Shown here: positions 48,018 to 60,343 of the stretch, piece after piece | Layout: each line of letters starts with the position of its first letter | Position numbering within the stretch: the stretch's first letter is position 1 | Assembly (NCBI GenBank): GCA_014898415.1 | Contig: RCTD01000004.1 | Span: forward strand, 1,611,001-1,675,000 | Source: Stromatinia cepivora | Taxonomy: Eukaryota > Ascomycota > Leotiomycetes > Helotiales > Sclerotiniaceae | DNA length: 64,000 bases | Direction of reading: 5' to 3' | The notes under the pieces: model-generated | Databases searched by the model: none | What the model was told of the DNA's origin: nothing | What the model saw: only the letters and a program-made list of their open reading frames with translations | Translations under genes and position numbers: made by a program

Positions 48018-48355
48018 ATTACACTTAGAATAGTCGAATGATGGTGGTGTACAAATGGAGCGGATACGGCAGGATTTGAACTCGTTGCCGTCTTCCTAAG
48101 TTCTGAATCTCGGGTTACACCGTTGCCGGTGTTCTTTATGTATTGTACTGATCTTGCGTCGGCATGCAGTCCACCGCTGCAAGAGACCGTTGCTGCAAAC
48201 GAGGAAAGGCTATTATATGGTTGAGATGGGTCCGAGGTCCGTCTTGTGATTGATGCCGATTTCTCGAAAGGTTTAGATAGTAAAGAATGATCTGTTGGGT
48301 ATGCAAAAGGATTTTCGTGATAATTCTCGTAAGGTTGGTAAGGTTGGTAAGGCAA
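48014..48355 (-). CDS. Upstream ORF overlapping MKK1 start (or misplaced N-terminal exon)
   Basis: A 113-codon minus-strand frame begins [20 protein letters not shown] and ends in a TGA that shares bases with the MKK1 ATG (ATGA). Its first 55 residues look protein-like (Tyr/Pro/Ser-rich); the rest less so. If translated from the same mRNA it would act as a long uORF. Alternatively part of it is an exon spliced to a longer MKK N-terminus, but no convincing donor/acceptor pair in the right phase was found. Confidence 0.3.
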   Translation of the reverse strand: MPYQPYQPYENYHENPFAYPTDHSLLSKPFEKSASITRRTSDPSQPYNSLSSFAATVSCSGGLHADARSVQYIKNTGNGVTRDSELRKTATSSNPAVSAPFVHHHHSTILSVI

Positions 48356-48642
48356 ATTGTTGGACTTTCAGATCGAGTACTTGGTTGGTGTTCGTGATAA
48401 ATCTGCGGGTATTTAAACCGAGACTCGTTTCCGTTTCAAAGCTTATCGGCAGGAAGTGTGGGTCGATAAAATAAATTGAGGGTAAGTTGAGGGGGAGGAG
48501 AATCCGTGAAAGAGGGGAAAAGAATATTTTGATATTTTGATCCTAACAATATATTATGGAAATGACTGAGAACAATATCTTGAACCGAATATACGAATAT
48601 ACGAATATATATGTAAAAGTATTTGAATAAATAAGAAGAATC

Positions 48643-48673
<31 letters not shown>

Positions 48674-48691
48674 GTAATAATAACAACAACA
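48643..48691. repeat. AAT-type trinucleotide microsatellite
   Basis: About 15 imperfect AAT/AAC units upstream of MKK1. Confidence 0.85.
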
Positions 48692-48728
48692 AAAATTGAG
48701 ATTGTATTATATTGTATTTATTGTACTG

Positions 48729-48768
48729 CTTGCTGCACACAAGCACAAGCACAAGCACAAGTACAAGT
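48729..48768. repeat. Hexanucleotide microsatellite (CACAAG)n
   Basis: About six near-perfect six-base units. Confidence 0.75.
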
Positions 48769-49199
48769 TAATGTTGGTTAGTGAATGGATTAAAATTATG
48801 GGTTGTGATTTTTGTGATTTTATGGTGGTGAAGAATGTTTAAAAGGAAAAGACTTTTGATTCCTGAAATTGAAAGGGGATTGGATGGAAAGGCCCGGCTA
48901 AGGCCTACAAAACGTCAAAGCTGCAAGCGAGTGAAATTTGGGGTCGATGCGATGCGCGTACGACAATATCATTAGCTAAAATGGGGCCGGGGCAATAGAG
49001 TTTATGTTCAATCCATGTAGAGACAGTTGGATCTTTTTTTCTTTGAGAAGGGTTGTATGGAGTGGACAAATATAGGTAGTTAATACTTTATACTGTAATT
49101 GGTAAAGGGGGGAGGAAAAGAGCGATGTAGATGGAGTTGGGAAGTAAGAAAGTTGTTGTAACAAGAGCGAAGATGAAGGGGCTTAAACGGAGTAGTGAG

Positions 49200-49442
49200 C
49201 GAGTGGGAGTGAGAGTGAGAGTGAGAGTGAGAGTTAGAGTGTGAGTTAGAGTGTGAGTTAGAGTGAGAGTTAGAGTGTGAGTTAGAGTGTGAGTTAGAGT
49301 GTGAGTTAGAGTGAGAGTTAGAGTGTGAGTTAGAGTGTGAGTTAGAGTGTGAGTTAGAGTGCGAGTGCGAGTTAGAGTTAGAGTGAGGTTAGAGTGTGAG
49401 TTAGAGTGCGAATTAGAGTACGAGTTAGAGTTAGAGTGAGAG
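49200..49442. repeat. GTGAGAGTTAGAGT-type minisatellite
   Basis: About 240 bp built of six-base GTTAGA/GTGAGA/GTGTGA units in higher-order repeats of roughly 12-14 bp. Purine-rich on the plus strand. The minus-strand open frame through it (Leu-Thr-His repeats) is a by-product of the repeat. Confidence 0.9.
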
Positions 49443-50951
49443 GGATTGAGTAGATACAACCTCTAGTAGAGTACGATGGGAATTCAAGAAATGTATTCAT
49501 TCAACTAAACAAACTACCTAATCAACCGCCCGATTAGTTCTATTTTAAAAAGAGGATCAAAGAACTTTAAAATGTTGTTATTCATACATTTCTTACTGAA
49601 TATCTAACTATTCATTCTTTGCTTCGGTCACACACCGATACTACTGCACAATGTAATCAGTTAGGATAGAATGTAACATGAATCTTTTACAGTATCCAAA
49701 TGATTGGCTGTCAATCAAAACGGGGATGAACTGACCTATTTTTCATCTCACGGCTCAACGGGTAGCATCCCTAGTATGCAGCGCCAAAACTAATTATAAA
49801 TTTCTATGGAAACAACAGCATTTGACTGACTCTTCCCTCGAAGCATAGAAAAGCAGATCGGATATTCGGTAAAAGATATTTGGGAACTTGTCGTCGTCGC
49901 CGGCGTCGTCTCTTTCTCAATAGAGGTGCTTGCTTGCTTACTTCCAAGTGCTTCGGTGTTTCATAGCGAATTGGACAATTAATATTCAGCCATATATCTT
50001 ATCTCTCATCGTAACGATACCTCTTTTGTAGCTGAATTCTACTCGGTATACTCCGTGTAGTCCCATGAGTGGTGAAGGTTATGAGGGGGCGTAAGAATAG
50101 AGTACGGTAATTAAGGTATGAATGAGGATAGGTAAGATGATGGTGGTCAGAAAAATGCAGTCATACACGGAGAGTCAGATTCTTGAAAGTATCTTTTTTC
50201 ATGTTGAATGAACGTCCAGTGTTATCAGGACCGGATATATGCAATGGAAGAGTCGCTTCGTCTATTTCCAAAAGGAGTAGTTCTACTGTACCTTATCAAC
50301 TCTATACTCATTATCCCATATGATCAATTGTGGGTAATTGTTTCTCGAATCCCTAGTGATTAGTTGTATATGATGATTTCTTGGATCTTTCCAAGGTAGT
50401 AGTATGACATGTCACCTTGATTAATTCATAGGCTGCTAAGCCGCCCAAGCTGCCGGTTCCTGAAATCCCCTTCCCCATATCGGTAGCTTAGCTTCTATCC
50501 ACCGAGAATCATACTCGGTAGCTGGGCCAAGAGATATAAGTTAATCAAATTGTAACCGAAGGAGATATTGATTTCTTGTTTCTTTCTTATCCTTTACTTC
50601 ACTAAAACATTTCTTCAAAGAATAACTTAAATAGATACACAAGCTTGTCGTAACATTGAATTTCGCATGGATGATTTCTGTTCTATTTCCATGCGATGTA
50701 AAATTAAGACCTTGAAGTCCCATACCCTTGTAAATAATCAAACCTGATACTCCTATTGGCTGGATTATCTGTTTCATTTCTTAGTTTGCTCCAGAAAAAA
50801 GCGATGAGCTAAGCTAAGCTTTTTTTTTATCTAAGCGCGCGCGAATGCGCAGATACAGCAAATGGTATTCAGCAAGGCCATGAAGTAAGGGAAAAAAAAT
50901 AATTTCATCCAAAATTTTCAAAAACACATACAACGAGTTGGACCACCAAAA

Positions 50952-52627
50952 ATGCCTTCCAAAAAATTCATACAAGGGTCTGAGACTGCTGAGCAAGTTT
51001 CAATTGAAGCGCCCGGTTCATCCCCGCAATCAAATTACAATTCCTCATCCGATGACGAACAAGATGTACAGGATGTCATTTCGCAATCCGATTCAGATTC
51101 ATTAGACAGTCAGGCTTCGCGGAAACGGCGGAAGACATCCCAGGTGCCAGAACATGGAGATATCCCCTTAATTGCTACTACTCCTGCTCCCTCGCGGGTG
51201 AAAGCAAAATCGCAAAACAATTCCGTGAAACCCAAAAATATCAGCAATGGCGCGATATTGGCTCCTACGGACGCGCAAACAACATTTGCTGCCTTGGATG
51301 TGAAGCCATGGTTGGTAGGGTCGTTGGGGGCCATGGCTATTAAGCGGCCTACAGGTATTCAAAAGGGTTGCATACCGGAGATATTGAAGGGGAGAGACTG
51401 TATAGGAGGTAGTCGCACGGGTTCTGGAAAAACGGTGGCATTTGCAGTTCCAATTCTACAAAAATGGGCTGAAGATCCTTTCGGGATCTTTGCTTTAGTG
51501 CTTACTCCCACGAGGTAAGATCTTGCCGTAATGACTATGGGGTATCATCTGGCTGACATCACTTCCTCAGGGAATTGGCATTACAAATTTACGAGCAATT
51601 CAAAGCGATCTCATCCCCTCAATCTCTCAAGGCTGTTCTGATAACGGGAGGCTCCGACATGCGACCTCAAGCAACGGCCCTTGCACAACGACCACATGTT
51701 GTTATCGCAACCCCTGGCAGATTGGCAGATCACATTCGAACTTCGGGCGAAGATACAGTTTGTGCTTTACGTCGGGTGCGCATGGTGGTTCTTGATGAAG
51801 CGGATCGATTACTTGCATCTGGTAGTGTAGGAAGTATGCTTCCAGATGTCGAAGAATGTCTTTCTATCCTCCCACCTCCCAGTGAACGCCAAACCCTATT
51901 GTTCACAGCTACAGTTACTCCAGAAGTACGAGCTTTGAAGGACATGCCTCGTACACCAGGAAAGCCCCCAGTTTTTGTCTGCGAAGTGGATACACAGGCT
52001 TTGGCAATTCCTTCTTCCCTTAATCAAATGCATCTTCAGGTACCTGTAACACATCGTGAGCACTATCTGCACATGTTTCTGCTTACTGAAAAGAATCTAC
52101 CGAAATCTGTCGTGATTTTCTGCAATCGAACCGCTACCGCCGACTACCTTACCCATCTATTGCGACTTCTCGAACATCGAGTTACGGCTCTTCATTCTAA
52201 GCTTCCACAACGACAAAGAATTGATAATTTAGGTCGATTCCGTGCCTCTGCCGCCAGAATCCTAGTTGCGACTGATGTGGCTGCTCGTGGTCTCGATATT
52301 CCAGAGGTCGGTCTAGTAATCAATTATGATGTCCCTAGAGATCCAGATGACTATATTCACCGAGTTGGTCGTACAGCCAGAGCTGGCAGGAAGGGAGAAG
52401 CTGTTACATTCGTAGGTCAAAGAGATGTACAATTGATTCTAGCCATCGAGAAGAGAGTTGGAAGACAAATGGAAGCATGGGCAGAAGATGGCGTTAATCT
52501 GGAAACGAGAGTGATTAGGGAATCATTGAAGTTGGTAGGAGAAAAGAAACGTGAAGCTATGCTAGAAATCGAGGAAGGAAGAGAAGTCGGTGGAAAACGA
52601 AAGAGAGGTATGAAAAAGTTGGGTTGA
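50952..52627 (+). CDS. DBP8: ATP-dependent DEAD-box RNA helicase Dbp8
   Basis: Exons 50952-51514 and 51571-52627 (56-bp intron) give 539 residues. The N-terminus (1-115) is acidic/Ser-rich with a KRRK nuclear-type signal. The helicase core has a Q-motif region (KRPTGIQ), motif I SRTGSGKT (about 153-160), LTPTR, ATPGR, DEAD (263-266), TAT (300-302) in place of the usual [14 protein letters not shown] and [11 protein letters not shown] (about 451-461), ending in a basic KRKRGMKK tail. The [10 protein letters not shown] variant and TAT are typical of Dbp8, a nucleolar helicase acting on 35S pre-rRNA at early 18S processing sites. Identification among DEAD-box paralogues is by motif variant. Confidence 0.9.
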
Positions 52628-53282
52628 GTAGAAAAGAGCAATGATACCCCAAAATGAAGCTTTTCCACATACCTAGTAGACTAAGATACAATCAATTGTC
52701 GCATCATTTTCTATTGGTCAATGACTTGTTGGGGATACGCCAATCCCTCGGATTTCAGCTGAGACTTGTGAAACTTATTATATCCCGTAGATACCAAAAT
52801 GGACTCCATTGCTTAACTAGGTAGGATCTTATTGATCAATCAGATTATTAGAATTCTTTAAATGAATAATCCTTTTTTGTATTCTATGATCAAAAATTTA
52901 ATAAATATATATCATTTCTGAATGTAATAGCTTTTCCTTGAAATCCAAATATATTAGATTTATTTCTAGATTAATTTTGTTCATTTTTGATCAATCAAAC
53001 TTCATCATTCAGGATGTATTGCATGGACCACTTTTGGAGTCCATTTTACTAATTCTAGGAAATACAGCAGGAGCGATGCTGTGTGGCGTTACACATCTGG
53101 ATGCGGGGAACTTGAGAAGCGTGATCCCACAGCTCCTCTCTGATCTTCCTTGGACAATCTCCATTTCATTGCTTTTCATCTCATAAATCTTGTCTCACTG
53201 ACTGACCTTCTTCCCACCAACACACTTGCCTAGCACCAACAATTTGCCAACAGACACCTAACAATAGGGCTCGATCCCAAAT
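52628..53282. other. Intergenic region
   Basis: 655 bp, AT-rich in the middle; a frame of 82 codons (52938-53186) shows no protein-like features. Nothing else seen. Confidence 0.5.
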
Positions 53283-55015
53283 ATGTCTTCTTCGACTCTT
53301 TCGCAAAAGAAATTGATCAATACGTTATCCGTGGGGGAGAAATTGGATGTTATTCTTGCGTACACGAGTGTCTGTATGCAACCCCATCATCATTGTCTTT
53401 TATAACTTCCCTCTCCTGTTCCGAAAGTATCTATTGTTTTGGCTCGAATGACAGATTGGGCTAATTAGAGGAACGAAAAAATAGTAGGAAATACGTTTCT
53501 AAGTCTTCTGACTGGTATATGGCGCACGAGAAATGCGAAGAGGGGAAGCTATAAGAGATATGTTCTTCATACGGCGGTGAGGACTATGTGTAGGAGGATG
53601 AGTCCCAGACAGCTTTTGTGAGTTTTTGTTTTGTTTCTTTTGAGTTGGCTGGATGGTAATAGGATGTTCTGGCTTGAGCACAGAGAATTTGATGTCTCGT
53701 TGTTCAATTATCTTCTATTTATTTTGCTATGGGGGTTCCATAATAGACGGCGGGTTTAGGAACTTATGATCACATGCTAATAAGAAAACAGATACATGAA
53801 TCCAAATACAGATCATGCATACGAAACTGTTTGCAAGCAGCGGGGTGTAAAACCTATGAGTGAGACTTTAGAAGATGGAACACAGGCTCATTGGATAGGT
53901 AAAAAGGATGCAAAGAAAATACTCCTTAATTTTCATGGTTTGTCCAAAGCTCTCTCGCTGTGTCAAATAACAAAATTCGAAACTAATTTTGACTATTAGG
54001 GGGTGGATTTGTCCTTCCTGCAAGTCCCGAAATGGTCGAGTATGTCTTTAGGGTTGTGGATGGTGCGGAGAAAGAGGGGAAGAGTTTGGCAGCGTTGTTC
54101 CTGTCTTATGGTATATTATTCTTCTTTCTTTCTGAACATCGGTTAGTATTTGTGTACTAATGCCGGAAAATGAATACAGATCTTTCCCCAAGCGTGACAT
54201 ATCCTCGGCAATTGCAACAAGCTGCCGCCTTGCTGAATCATGTTATTCATACTTTGAAGTAAGCCTAACTCTGCACTTTTTCAAATGGCTTCATTATCAT
54301 AACTCCAGAAGCTGATCGGTATACCCCCAACTTCACAGCTACCCACCATCCTCCATAATTTTGGCTGGTGATTCTGCAGGCGCGAATCTCGTCCTCGCCC
54401 TCCTGTCTCACATCATGCATGGTCATCCAAATGAAAGCATACCTCGAGTCCGCCTCGCAGAACCACTCGATGGAGCTGTGCTACTAGCACCGTGGGTTAC
54501 ATTTGCTACGCGCTCCAAATCATACGAGGCGAATAAATACAAAGATCTGCTTCATCCATTCGCTATCAAACTTGTAGGTCCCTTTTCAGCGTTTCCATTC
54601 CTCTATGCCCCATTACATTCACCGTCAACCACTTCCCCACTTGATCCAACATGTTCCATCTAATCTGACACAACCCCTTGAACATTAGTGGTCCAGCGCA
54701 TATCAATCTACCGTCCCATCAGATAACTACATCGAACCGCTCTACGCATCTTCATCATGGTGGACACGTCTCCCCACTGTCGTTTCCTCCATGCTTGTTG
54801 TAGCCGGCGAAAACGAAGTCTTCATCGACGATGTGAAAGCTTTGGCGAAGAAGTTGCAGGAAGTAGAGACGGAGACGGGAGGTGTAGGGATGAAATTTGT
54901 GGTTGTGGAGAATGAGTATCATGATCAGCCAAATTTTGCGTTTGGTGAGGATAATTTGGGCAAAAAGGGGAGTCAGGGATGGGAAATTGGGAGGTGGGTT
55001 TGGGAAAGATGTTAG
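53283..55015 (+). CDS. Alpha/beta hydrolase-3 family esterase (HSL-like)
   Basis: Seven exons (53283-53373, 53485-53617, 53792-53937, 54000-54110, 54180-54258, 54339-54573, 54689-55015) join in frame to 373 residues. Landmarks of the hormone-sensitive-lipase group: oxyanion loop HGGGF at 123-127, nucleophile elbow GDSAG with Ser199, a late acidic residue in ENEVFIDD (about 307-313) and probable catalytic His343 in NEYHDQP. The N-terminus has a hydrophobic helix (NTFLSLLTGIW), possibly a membrane association. The family hydrolyses short-chain esters and serves in xenobiotic or secondary metabolite turnover; substrate unknown. Exon 6 uses the acceptor at 54337-54338, because the earlier AG leads to a stop. 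Confidence 0.85.
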
Positions 55016-55892
55016 GTGAGATAATGATGGCTTATGGGAATCGGAGTTCTGATGTGCTTTGGGGATCCTTTATCTTAGTTTCGTCTGGTATCATAGTATA
55101 ATTGAGAAACGTTTAGTTGCCATCTACTACTTGTGTTTCCCAGACGTAATTACTGAGAGTGTCGATAATTCTCCCTAGGTATCAAATACCAATTTGTCCC
55201 GGTCTAAAATGAGCACATCTATTATATACCACTTATAAATATAGAACCCATATCAAGATATCTTAAATATTTAATAATTATAATATAAACCACAAATTTA
55301 CAATATAACCATTCATTACTCAGATATAGATATTAGAATAAAGATATAATGTAAATCAGTATATTATATTACCTCATATCATTACATTATCCTGAATAAT
55401 AATATCATCTTCAATATTTTAATAGATACCTATCTAGGCACGTAATAAGAAATATTATTTTTTAATTAGTTAGTTGGTTAGTGGGTGGTTTTTATGAGGT
55501 GAGGTGAGGTGGGATGGGGATGGGGTTTTGGTTTTTGGGTGTGGTGTGGTGTGGGTGGGGTTTATGAAAGTGAATCGCGAGATCTTGTGATTTGGTGGTG
55601 TGGGGTTTAAGGTGTAGTTTAGAGGGGGAGAATTGGGATTTGGGGATTTGAGGGTTTGAGGGTTTGGTGGGAAGGGTGGGAAGGGTGTGTGATGGGAAGG
55701 ATATATAATAAAAAGGATATATAATGGGAAGAATGTATGGAAAGGGAGTGGAGGGAGTGTAAGGAAGGGGGGGAGTTGAGATTTGGGGGCTATGGTGGGG
55801 GGAGGGGGTGTAAGAAAAAGGGGAAAGTATAGGAAGTAGGACGAAAGAGCTGATGGGATTTTTCGTTCGTATCTTTATACAATTAGAATTAT

Positions 55893-56065
55893 AAAAACTA
55901 AAAACTAAAAACTAAAAACTAAAAACTAAAAACTAAAAACTAAAAACTAAAAACTAAAAACTAAAAACTAAAAACTAAAAACTAAAAACTAAAAACTAAA
56001 AACTAAAAACTAAAAACTAAAAACTAAAAACTAAAAACTAAAAACTAAAAACTAAAAACTAAAAA
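55893..56065. repeat. (AAAAACT)n 7-bp tandem array
   Basis: About 24 perfect copies of a seven-base unit with almost no variation, suggesting recent expansion. Confidence 0.95.
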
Positions 56066-56090
56066 TCTCAATCTCAATCTCAATCTCAAA
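56066..56090. repeat. (TCTCAA)n short array
   Basis: About four six-base units directly after the AAAAACT array, grading into TCAAA units. Confidence 0.85.
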
Positions 56091-56112
56091 TCAAATCAAA
56101 TCAATTTACATT

Positions 56113-56202
56113 GTTATAGATTATAGATTATAGATTATAGATTATAGATTATAGATTATAGATTATAGATTATAGATTATAGATTATAGATTATAGATTA
56201 TA
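56113..56202. repeat. (TTATAGA)n 7-bp tandem array
   Basis: About 12-13 perfect copies; a second, unrelated seven-base unit within 50 bp of the first. Confidence 0.95.
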
Positions 56203-56946
56203 ATCAAAAATAAAACATAATTAAAATGAGTTTTTCATTAGTAAATAGATTTGAAAAGTATTATGGATGGGCTGGACTCTAGACTCTGGATGTATACTTT
56301 GTTTCTTGTTTGTCGGAACTCATCATATATTAGTTCTATATGATTTTATATTTGATAGAAGTTAGAGCTTCTGTTCGCGTTGTGTATTATGTGTTATGTG
56401 TTAGTTGAGTAGGGCGGGGAATGAGGATTTCTGATTATTATATACATATATATTATATATGGTCGCTTGAATAAGTTAGATAGTATGTTTATTGGCTATA
56501 GAATTTACGGGGGAGACTGGGGTGATTGATGAGGTTCTCCTGTCATTTTGCCGATTTTTATTGTTCATGTTGGTTTTGAGGATTGGGGTTTGGATCGCAT
56601 TATGGGGGGATTTGTGTTTCGGGTTATCTCGAGGGATGGACGATGATGAGGTGAGTGGATGGCTACGTCTTTGACGAGGCTGTGATGGTGGTGAGTGAGA
56701 CATGGAGGATGTGATTGTGGATGTCGGGTTTGATAAATAAAACTGGGGGGGGGTGGTTGATGGCTCTCAAATTTACATCGGTGCGACATAGATTGGGACA
56801 CTTGAACTTCTTGGTGGAATTAAAATGGTTGACAGCTCCTTTTTGGTATTCTCCAAGAAATAGAGAAAGAGAGATATAAATACGAATTTGCAAGCTCAAT
56901 TGATGATAATTCCAAACTTCAGACTAAACTAAGAGAACTATCCTTC

Positions 56947-57786
56947 TTAAATCTTCCTCGCCATGATAAAATAGTGCATCTCATCATCAGTAGCTACACC
57001 TGGAGATGGTCGTGGTACGAATAAATTACTCTTCGTGTGAATTATCTCGAACCCAGCTGTTTCAATCACACTTTTCCAACCCTGCTTTGTGAAAGCTGTC
57101 ATGGAAGAACATCTAGATCCCATGAACATCATTTCAACATTGGTGGCGCACAACCCATCCGCATCATACATCGAAGGTGTTGTTTCAAAGTCTTCGGCGC
57201 AGATCGTACCGATACATAGGAGTCCATTTGGCTTCAACCAATTGAACATTTTTGAGGCCATTGTAATCATCTCTTTGCGCGACAAGCAAAAGAGGGAGAA
57301 CATGGTGAAGATGACATCAATGTCAGGCGTGTTGTTTCGAAATCGAGGAGTGTATTCCAACATGTTCGCTTGTTCGAATGAGCCTGTGGGAACACGCTTG
57401 ATGGATAAATCGACCATAGTGCCGGATAGGTCAAAACCATGAACATTATGACCATGGGCTGCCATGGTATATGAGACAGGCTTTCCAGTCCCGCAACCGA
57501 CGTCAAGAACTTTCGCATTTTTGGGTAGTTCTAGGAGCGTCTGTTGAATGAATTCCTCGAGACCAACGTCGTGAGAGAAAGCATTCTCATAGACTTTTGC
57601 GAGATGGTCGTAGTACTCAACAGAAGGAAATTCTGCTTCTTCTGGTTTTAGTAGACATGGGATAGGAGGAGCGAGCTTGGTATCGCCGATGATAGTTGAA
57701 GTGAACTTAGATTCATCAACAATAGCTGAATGAGGCATTTGGTGCATTAATTCTGTGTGTTGAGTTTTCCTAGGTGTTTGCATCAA
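56947..57786 (-). CDS. Class I SAM-dependent methyltransferase
   Basis: Intronless, 279 residues. Motif I AKVLDVGCGTGKPVS (about 91-105) and the acidic end of strand 2 in NVHGFDLSGTMV (about 114-125) bind SAM; DIDVIFTMFSLFCLS and LKPNGLLCIGT correspond to motifs II/III. It has the layout of the Methyltransf_25/UbiE-like small-molecule methyltransferases. No signal or membrane segment. Substrate not predictable. The start at 57786 is the first of two tandem Met codons; an internal Met at residue 14 or 17 is also possible. Convergent with the alpha/beta hydrolase gene across the repeat-rich spacer. Confidence 0.88.
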   Translation of the reverse strand: MMQTPRKTQHTELMHQMPHSAIVDESKFTSTIIGDTKLAPPIPCLLKPEEAEFPSVEYYDHLAKVYENAFSHDVGLEEFIQQTLLELPKNAKVLDVGCGTGKPVSYTMAAHGHNVHGFDLSGTMVDLSIKRVPTGSFEQANMLEYTPRFRNNTPDIDVIFTMFSLFCLSRKEMITMASKMFNWLKPNGLLCIGTICAEDFETTPSMYDADGLCATNVEMMFMGSRCSSMTAFTKQGWKSVIETAGFEIIHTKSNLFVPRPSPGVATDDEMHYFIMARKI

Positions 57787-60343
57787 CTTGGTATGTTGAA
57801 AGTGTAAGTACTCAAGTCTACTGTTGTAGGTATTAATCCTTAACTATAGGGTAGCTTGAACCATATATAAGGGTATCGAGACCCGGCGCTTCACTAGTGT
57901 GTGCGGCCCCTTCAGTCACTTGACTGCACCGACACTATTATATACCCAGATTTAAGGTCAAGCATTGTGACCTTACATGCTAGGAAAATGCAAACTTTAT
58001 GCAAATTTGAATGAAGCATAGCGAATCATGCGTGGAATCCGCAAACAAACTGGATATACTTCGGGGTTGAGATCATGCAACGAACATTTGACCTAAGGCA
58101 TTTGTTCATAGGCCAGGATAGTGTATAGAGAAAGTCGTGGATGCACGCTCTTTCTAGCAAAAATATTGTACCTTTATCGTCCGAGATATCGGAAAGGTCG
58201 AGACTTTCGGAGTAATAAGGCTAACATGAAACGGAGAAACCTATCGGTATTGACTGTGTTTGACAAGCCAAGCTGCCATACCACGATGAGTGAAGAACTC
58301 GCGAAGTAATGGGACATCGTAGTAGGACGTAGTGCCGAAGATCACTACTGAGCATCGGGTATTCTCAAAGATAAAATTGACCATCTGGGTTGTAGAGATA
58401 CAGAAGATGGGCTAGGATAGGTACATTAATGTGCATCTAACTGAGTTGGACAATGTACCTGAAATTTGCCTTTTATCTGTGAAAATTGGTTACGAAGTAG
58501 AGTCGTGGACTTTCAAGCGCTGGATCACAATGACGAGCGCAAAGTTCACAAAGTATAGTAGGTAGGCTTTTCATGTACACGGTTGCCAAAGTCGTAGAGT
58601 ACTTACCCTTTTATGCATTGGTGATATATCTATAAAGTATCAATTTGGATTGAAGGAGAAGTGAGGATTTGTGCGCTAATCAGGGGCTAGTCTAAAGAAA
58701 GATAGTGTCAGTCTTGAAGAGCATGGACCTCACCGGGACGAACTTACAACATCCGAACAACATGTGCTATTAGATATCTCCCTCTTGGAGATAAAATTCT
58801 ACAATTGCTTCTACTGCTGTCGTGTCATGTCGGATGCGCATAGAAGTACAGACATAGAGAATATTCGCGGGTACTCCACAAATTTTGAGCAAGCGAATGC
58901 ACTGCAGTTGCACGAACATACACACAAATCTATCTTTACACGTGGCAGACTTTATATCATATGGTGCTCAAATTCATTGACAGGAAAGAAAGGGTGATGC
59001 TCATGTGAGTTAAAGAATCAAAATCATCATTTGTTATGCAAAAGAGAGAGAATCCAGAGCCGATGTCTTTACAGTTAATAGATGGCTTCCATAACTTGAT
59101 ACTTCGCAGTAGGCCATACCTCCTTGACTTGCATCATTACGACGTTGTTTCGGAATTCATCTTGAACCTTCCGAAGGCATAAGAATGTAAAAAGAGAACG
59201 GAAAAGGGTGTGTAGGGCTCGAATAACTGTTACGAGTTGGTAACCACGAGGTTTTGAGCATCACGAGACCATAGTTACGAAGAGCTGCGGGTCCTCCGAA
59301 TGTTCCACACCTATCTTGATTACGCAGATTCCCACGGCCATGGTTGATGGATGTCTCGAACACATGGATGAATTGCTTGGTTGCACAATCAGTGATTCGA
59401 TGCCCGGGATCCGTTCCTAGAAACCATTATGCATGCTAAATGCGGAAAGCGAAAATTAGATCATTGGTTGGACTACTCAGCAAGAGTAGCACTAAAAATC
59501 ATTGATCTACATGATAGTAGGGCTTTGAAGGCATTACTTTCCGTTCTATCTGTTATTTCGGAATCTATGTAAAGGGTATCACACAATATTATTCGACGAG
59601 CACCACATATTGCCTATCTATCTCTATCATCGCGGGGGACAAGTATAATGCTTTCCAGCAGCTTGGTGTACAACTGATTTGGCAAGGAGATGATTTGCTC
59701 GTTGGTTGCATCTAGGAGCGCCGTACTACAGTCAGCATTGTCGATGTAGACGTGTTCTTGCCTTGGGACTGAAATCATTTCTGGCTGACTACGGGCCACA
59801 AAGGCAGTAAGTATTTCCGAGAGAAGTATCGGACTCACATGGTACGCGCATACTGGCGGTAACTCTCGCATTCGGAATGCTGGTATGCAAAACCCATATA
59901 TACGAATTCAGGGACTTTGTGTTACTAGGTACCGATTCCGCCTTTATGTTTTGAACTATATTTACGTTCATCCTAGTGTCACTTGAGTCTGGGCCGAGAA
60001 CCTCAGTCCGTCGTTAAATTCTGCTTCCTGGATTTTCGAGCCGCCGGTCATGTTCACGGTTTGTGTTTCTCCTTGGCGATGTTGCACGAATATGTTGCTT
60101 GTATCAATTGTTTGTCTGGCCGCCAGCACATATTCATCACTCACGCTGCTTATCTTTTTGTTTCGAGTAATTTTTACAGATAGGTGAACATTTCTCTGCG
60201 TCTCAGATATGACTCAACTCTTTTTTATCTACTGAAAATGTTTCAACGTATGTATTCGCTTTTCTATTGTCATACCTGCGAACATGTTTGGATCAAATGG
60301 AATCTCAATCTTGGGATTATGTCCTTGGCAATCTGTTCATCTG
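57787..60343. other. Gene-poor region with possible decayed coding pieces
   Basis: 2.6 kb. The minus strand at about 59157-59420 reads as a cysteine-containing stretch (an ITDCATKQFIHVF segment then RCGTFGGPAALRNYGL) without start or splice context. Another short minus frame lies at 59614-59871. These may be remnants of small secreted-type proteins, but nothing can be named. The rest is UTR-like. Confidence 0.3.

Larger units (their letters stand above)
48356..50951. other. Long intergenic region upstream of MKK1 and DBP8
   Basis: 2.6 kb between two divergent genes. It holds two microsatellites and one minisatellite; otherwise AT-rich UTR-like sequence with no supported gene. Promoters of both genes must lie within it. 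Confidence 0.5.
55016..56946. other. Intergenic region rich in simple repeats
   Basis: 1.9 kb between convergent genes. It has a G-rich plus strand from about 55480 to 55830 (GGTGAGGTGAGG, GGGTTTGAGGGTTTG) followed by three tandem arrays listed separately. No gene supported. Confidence 0.6.

Noticed and set aside
48060..48130. Possible tRNA (GAGTTCAAATCC B-box-like sequence on the minus strand)
   Set aside because: No A box, no anticodon stem and no matching acceptor stem; the sequence is an ordinary hairpin in the MKK1 upstream region.
49088..49459. Minus-strand Leu-Thr-His repeat protein
   Set aside because: Purely the translation of the minisatellite, without flanking unique coding sequence.
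55893..56202. Telomere-like or CRISPR-like array
   Set aside because: Units are plain seven-base tandem repeats (AAAAACT, TTATAGA), not TTAGGG-type and without spacers.
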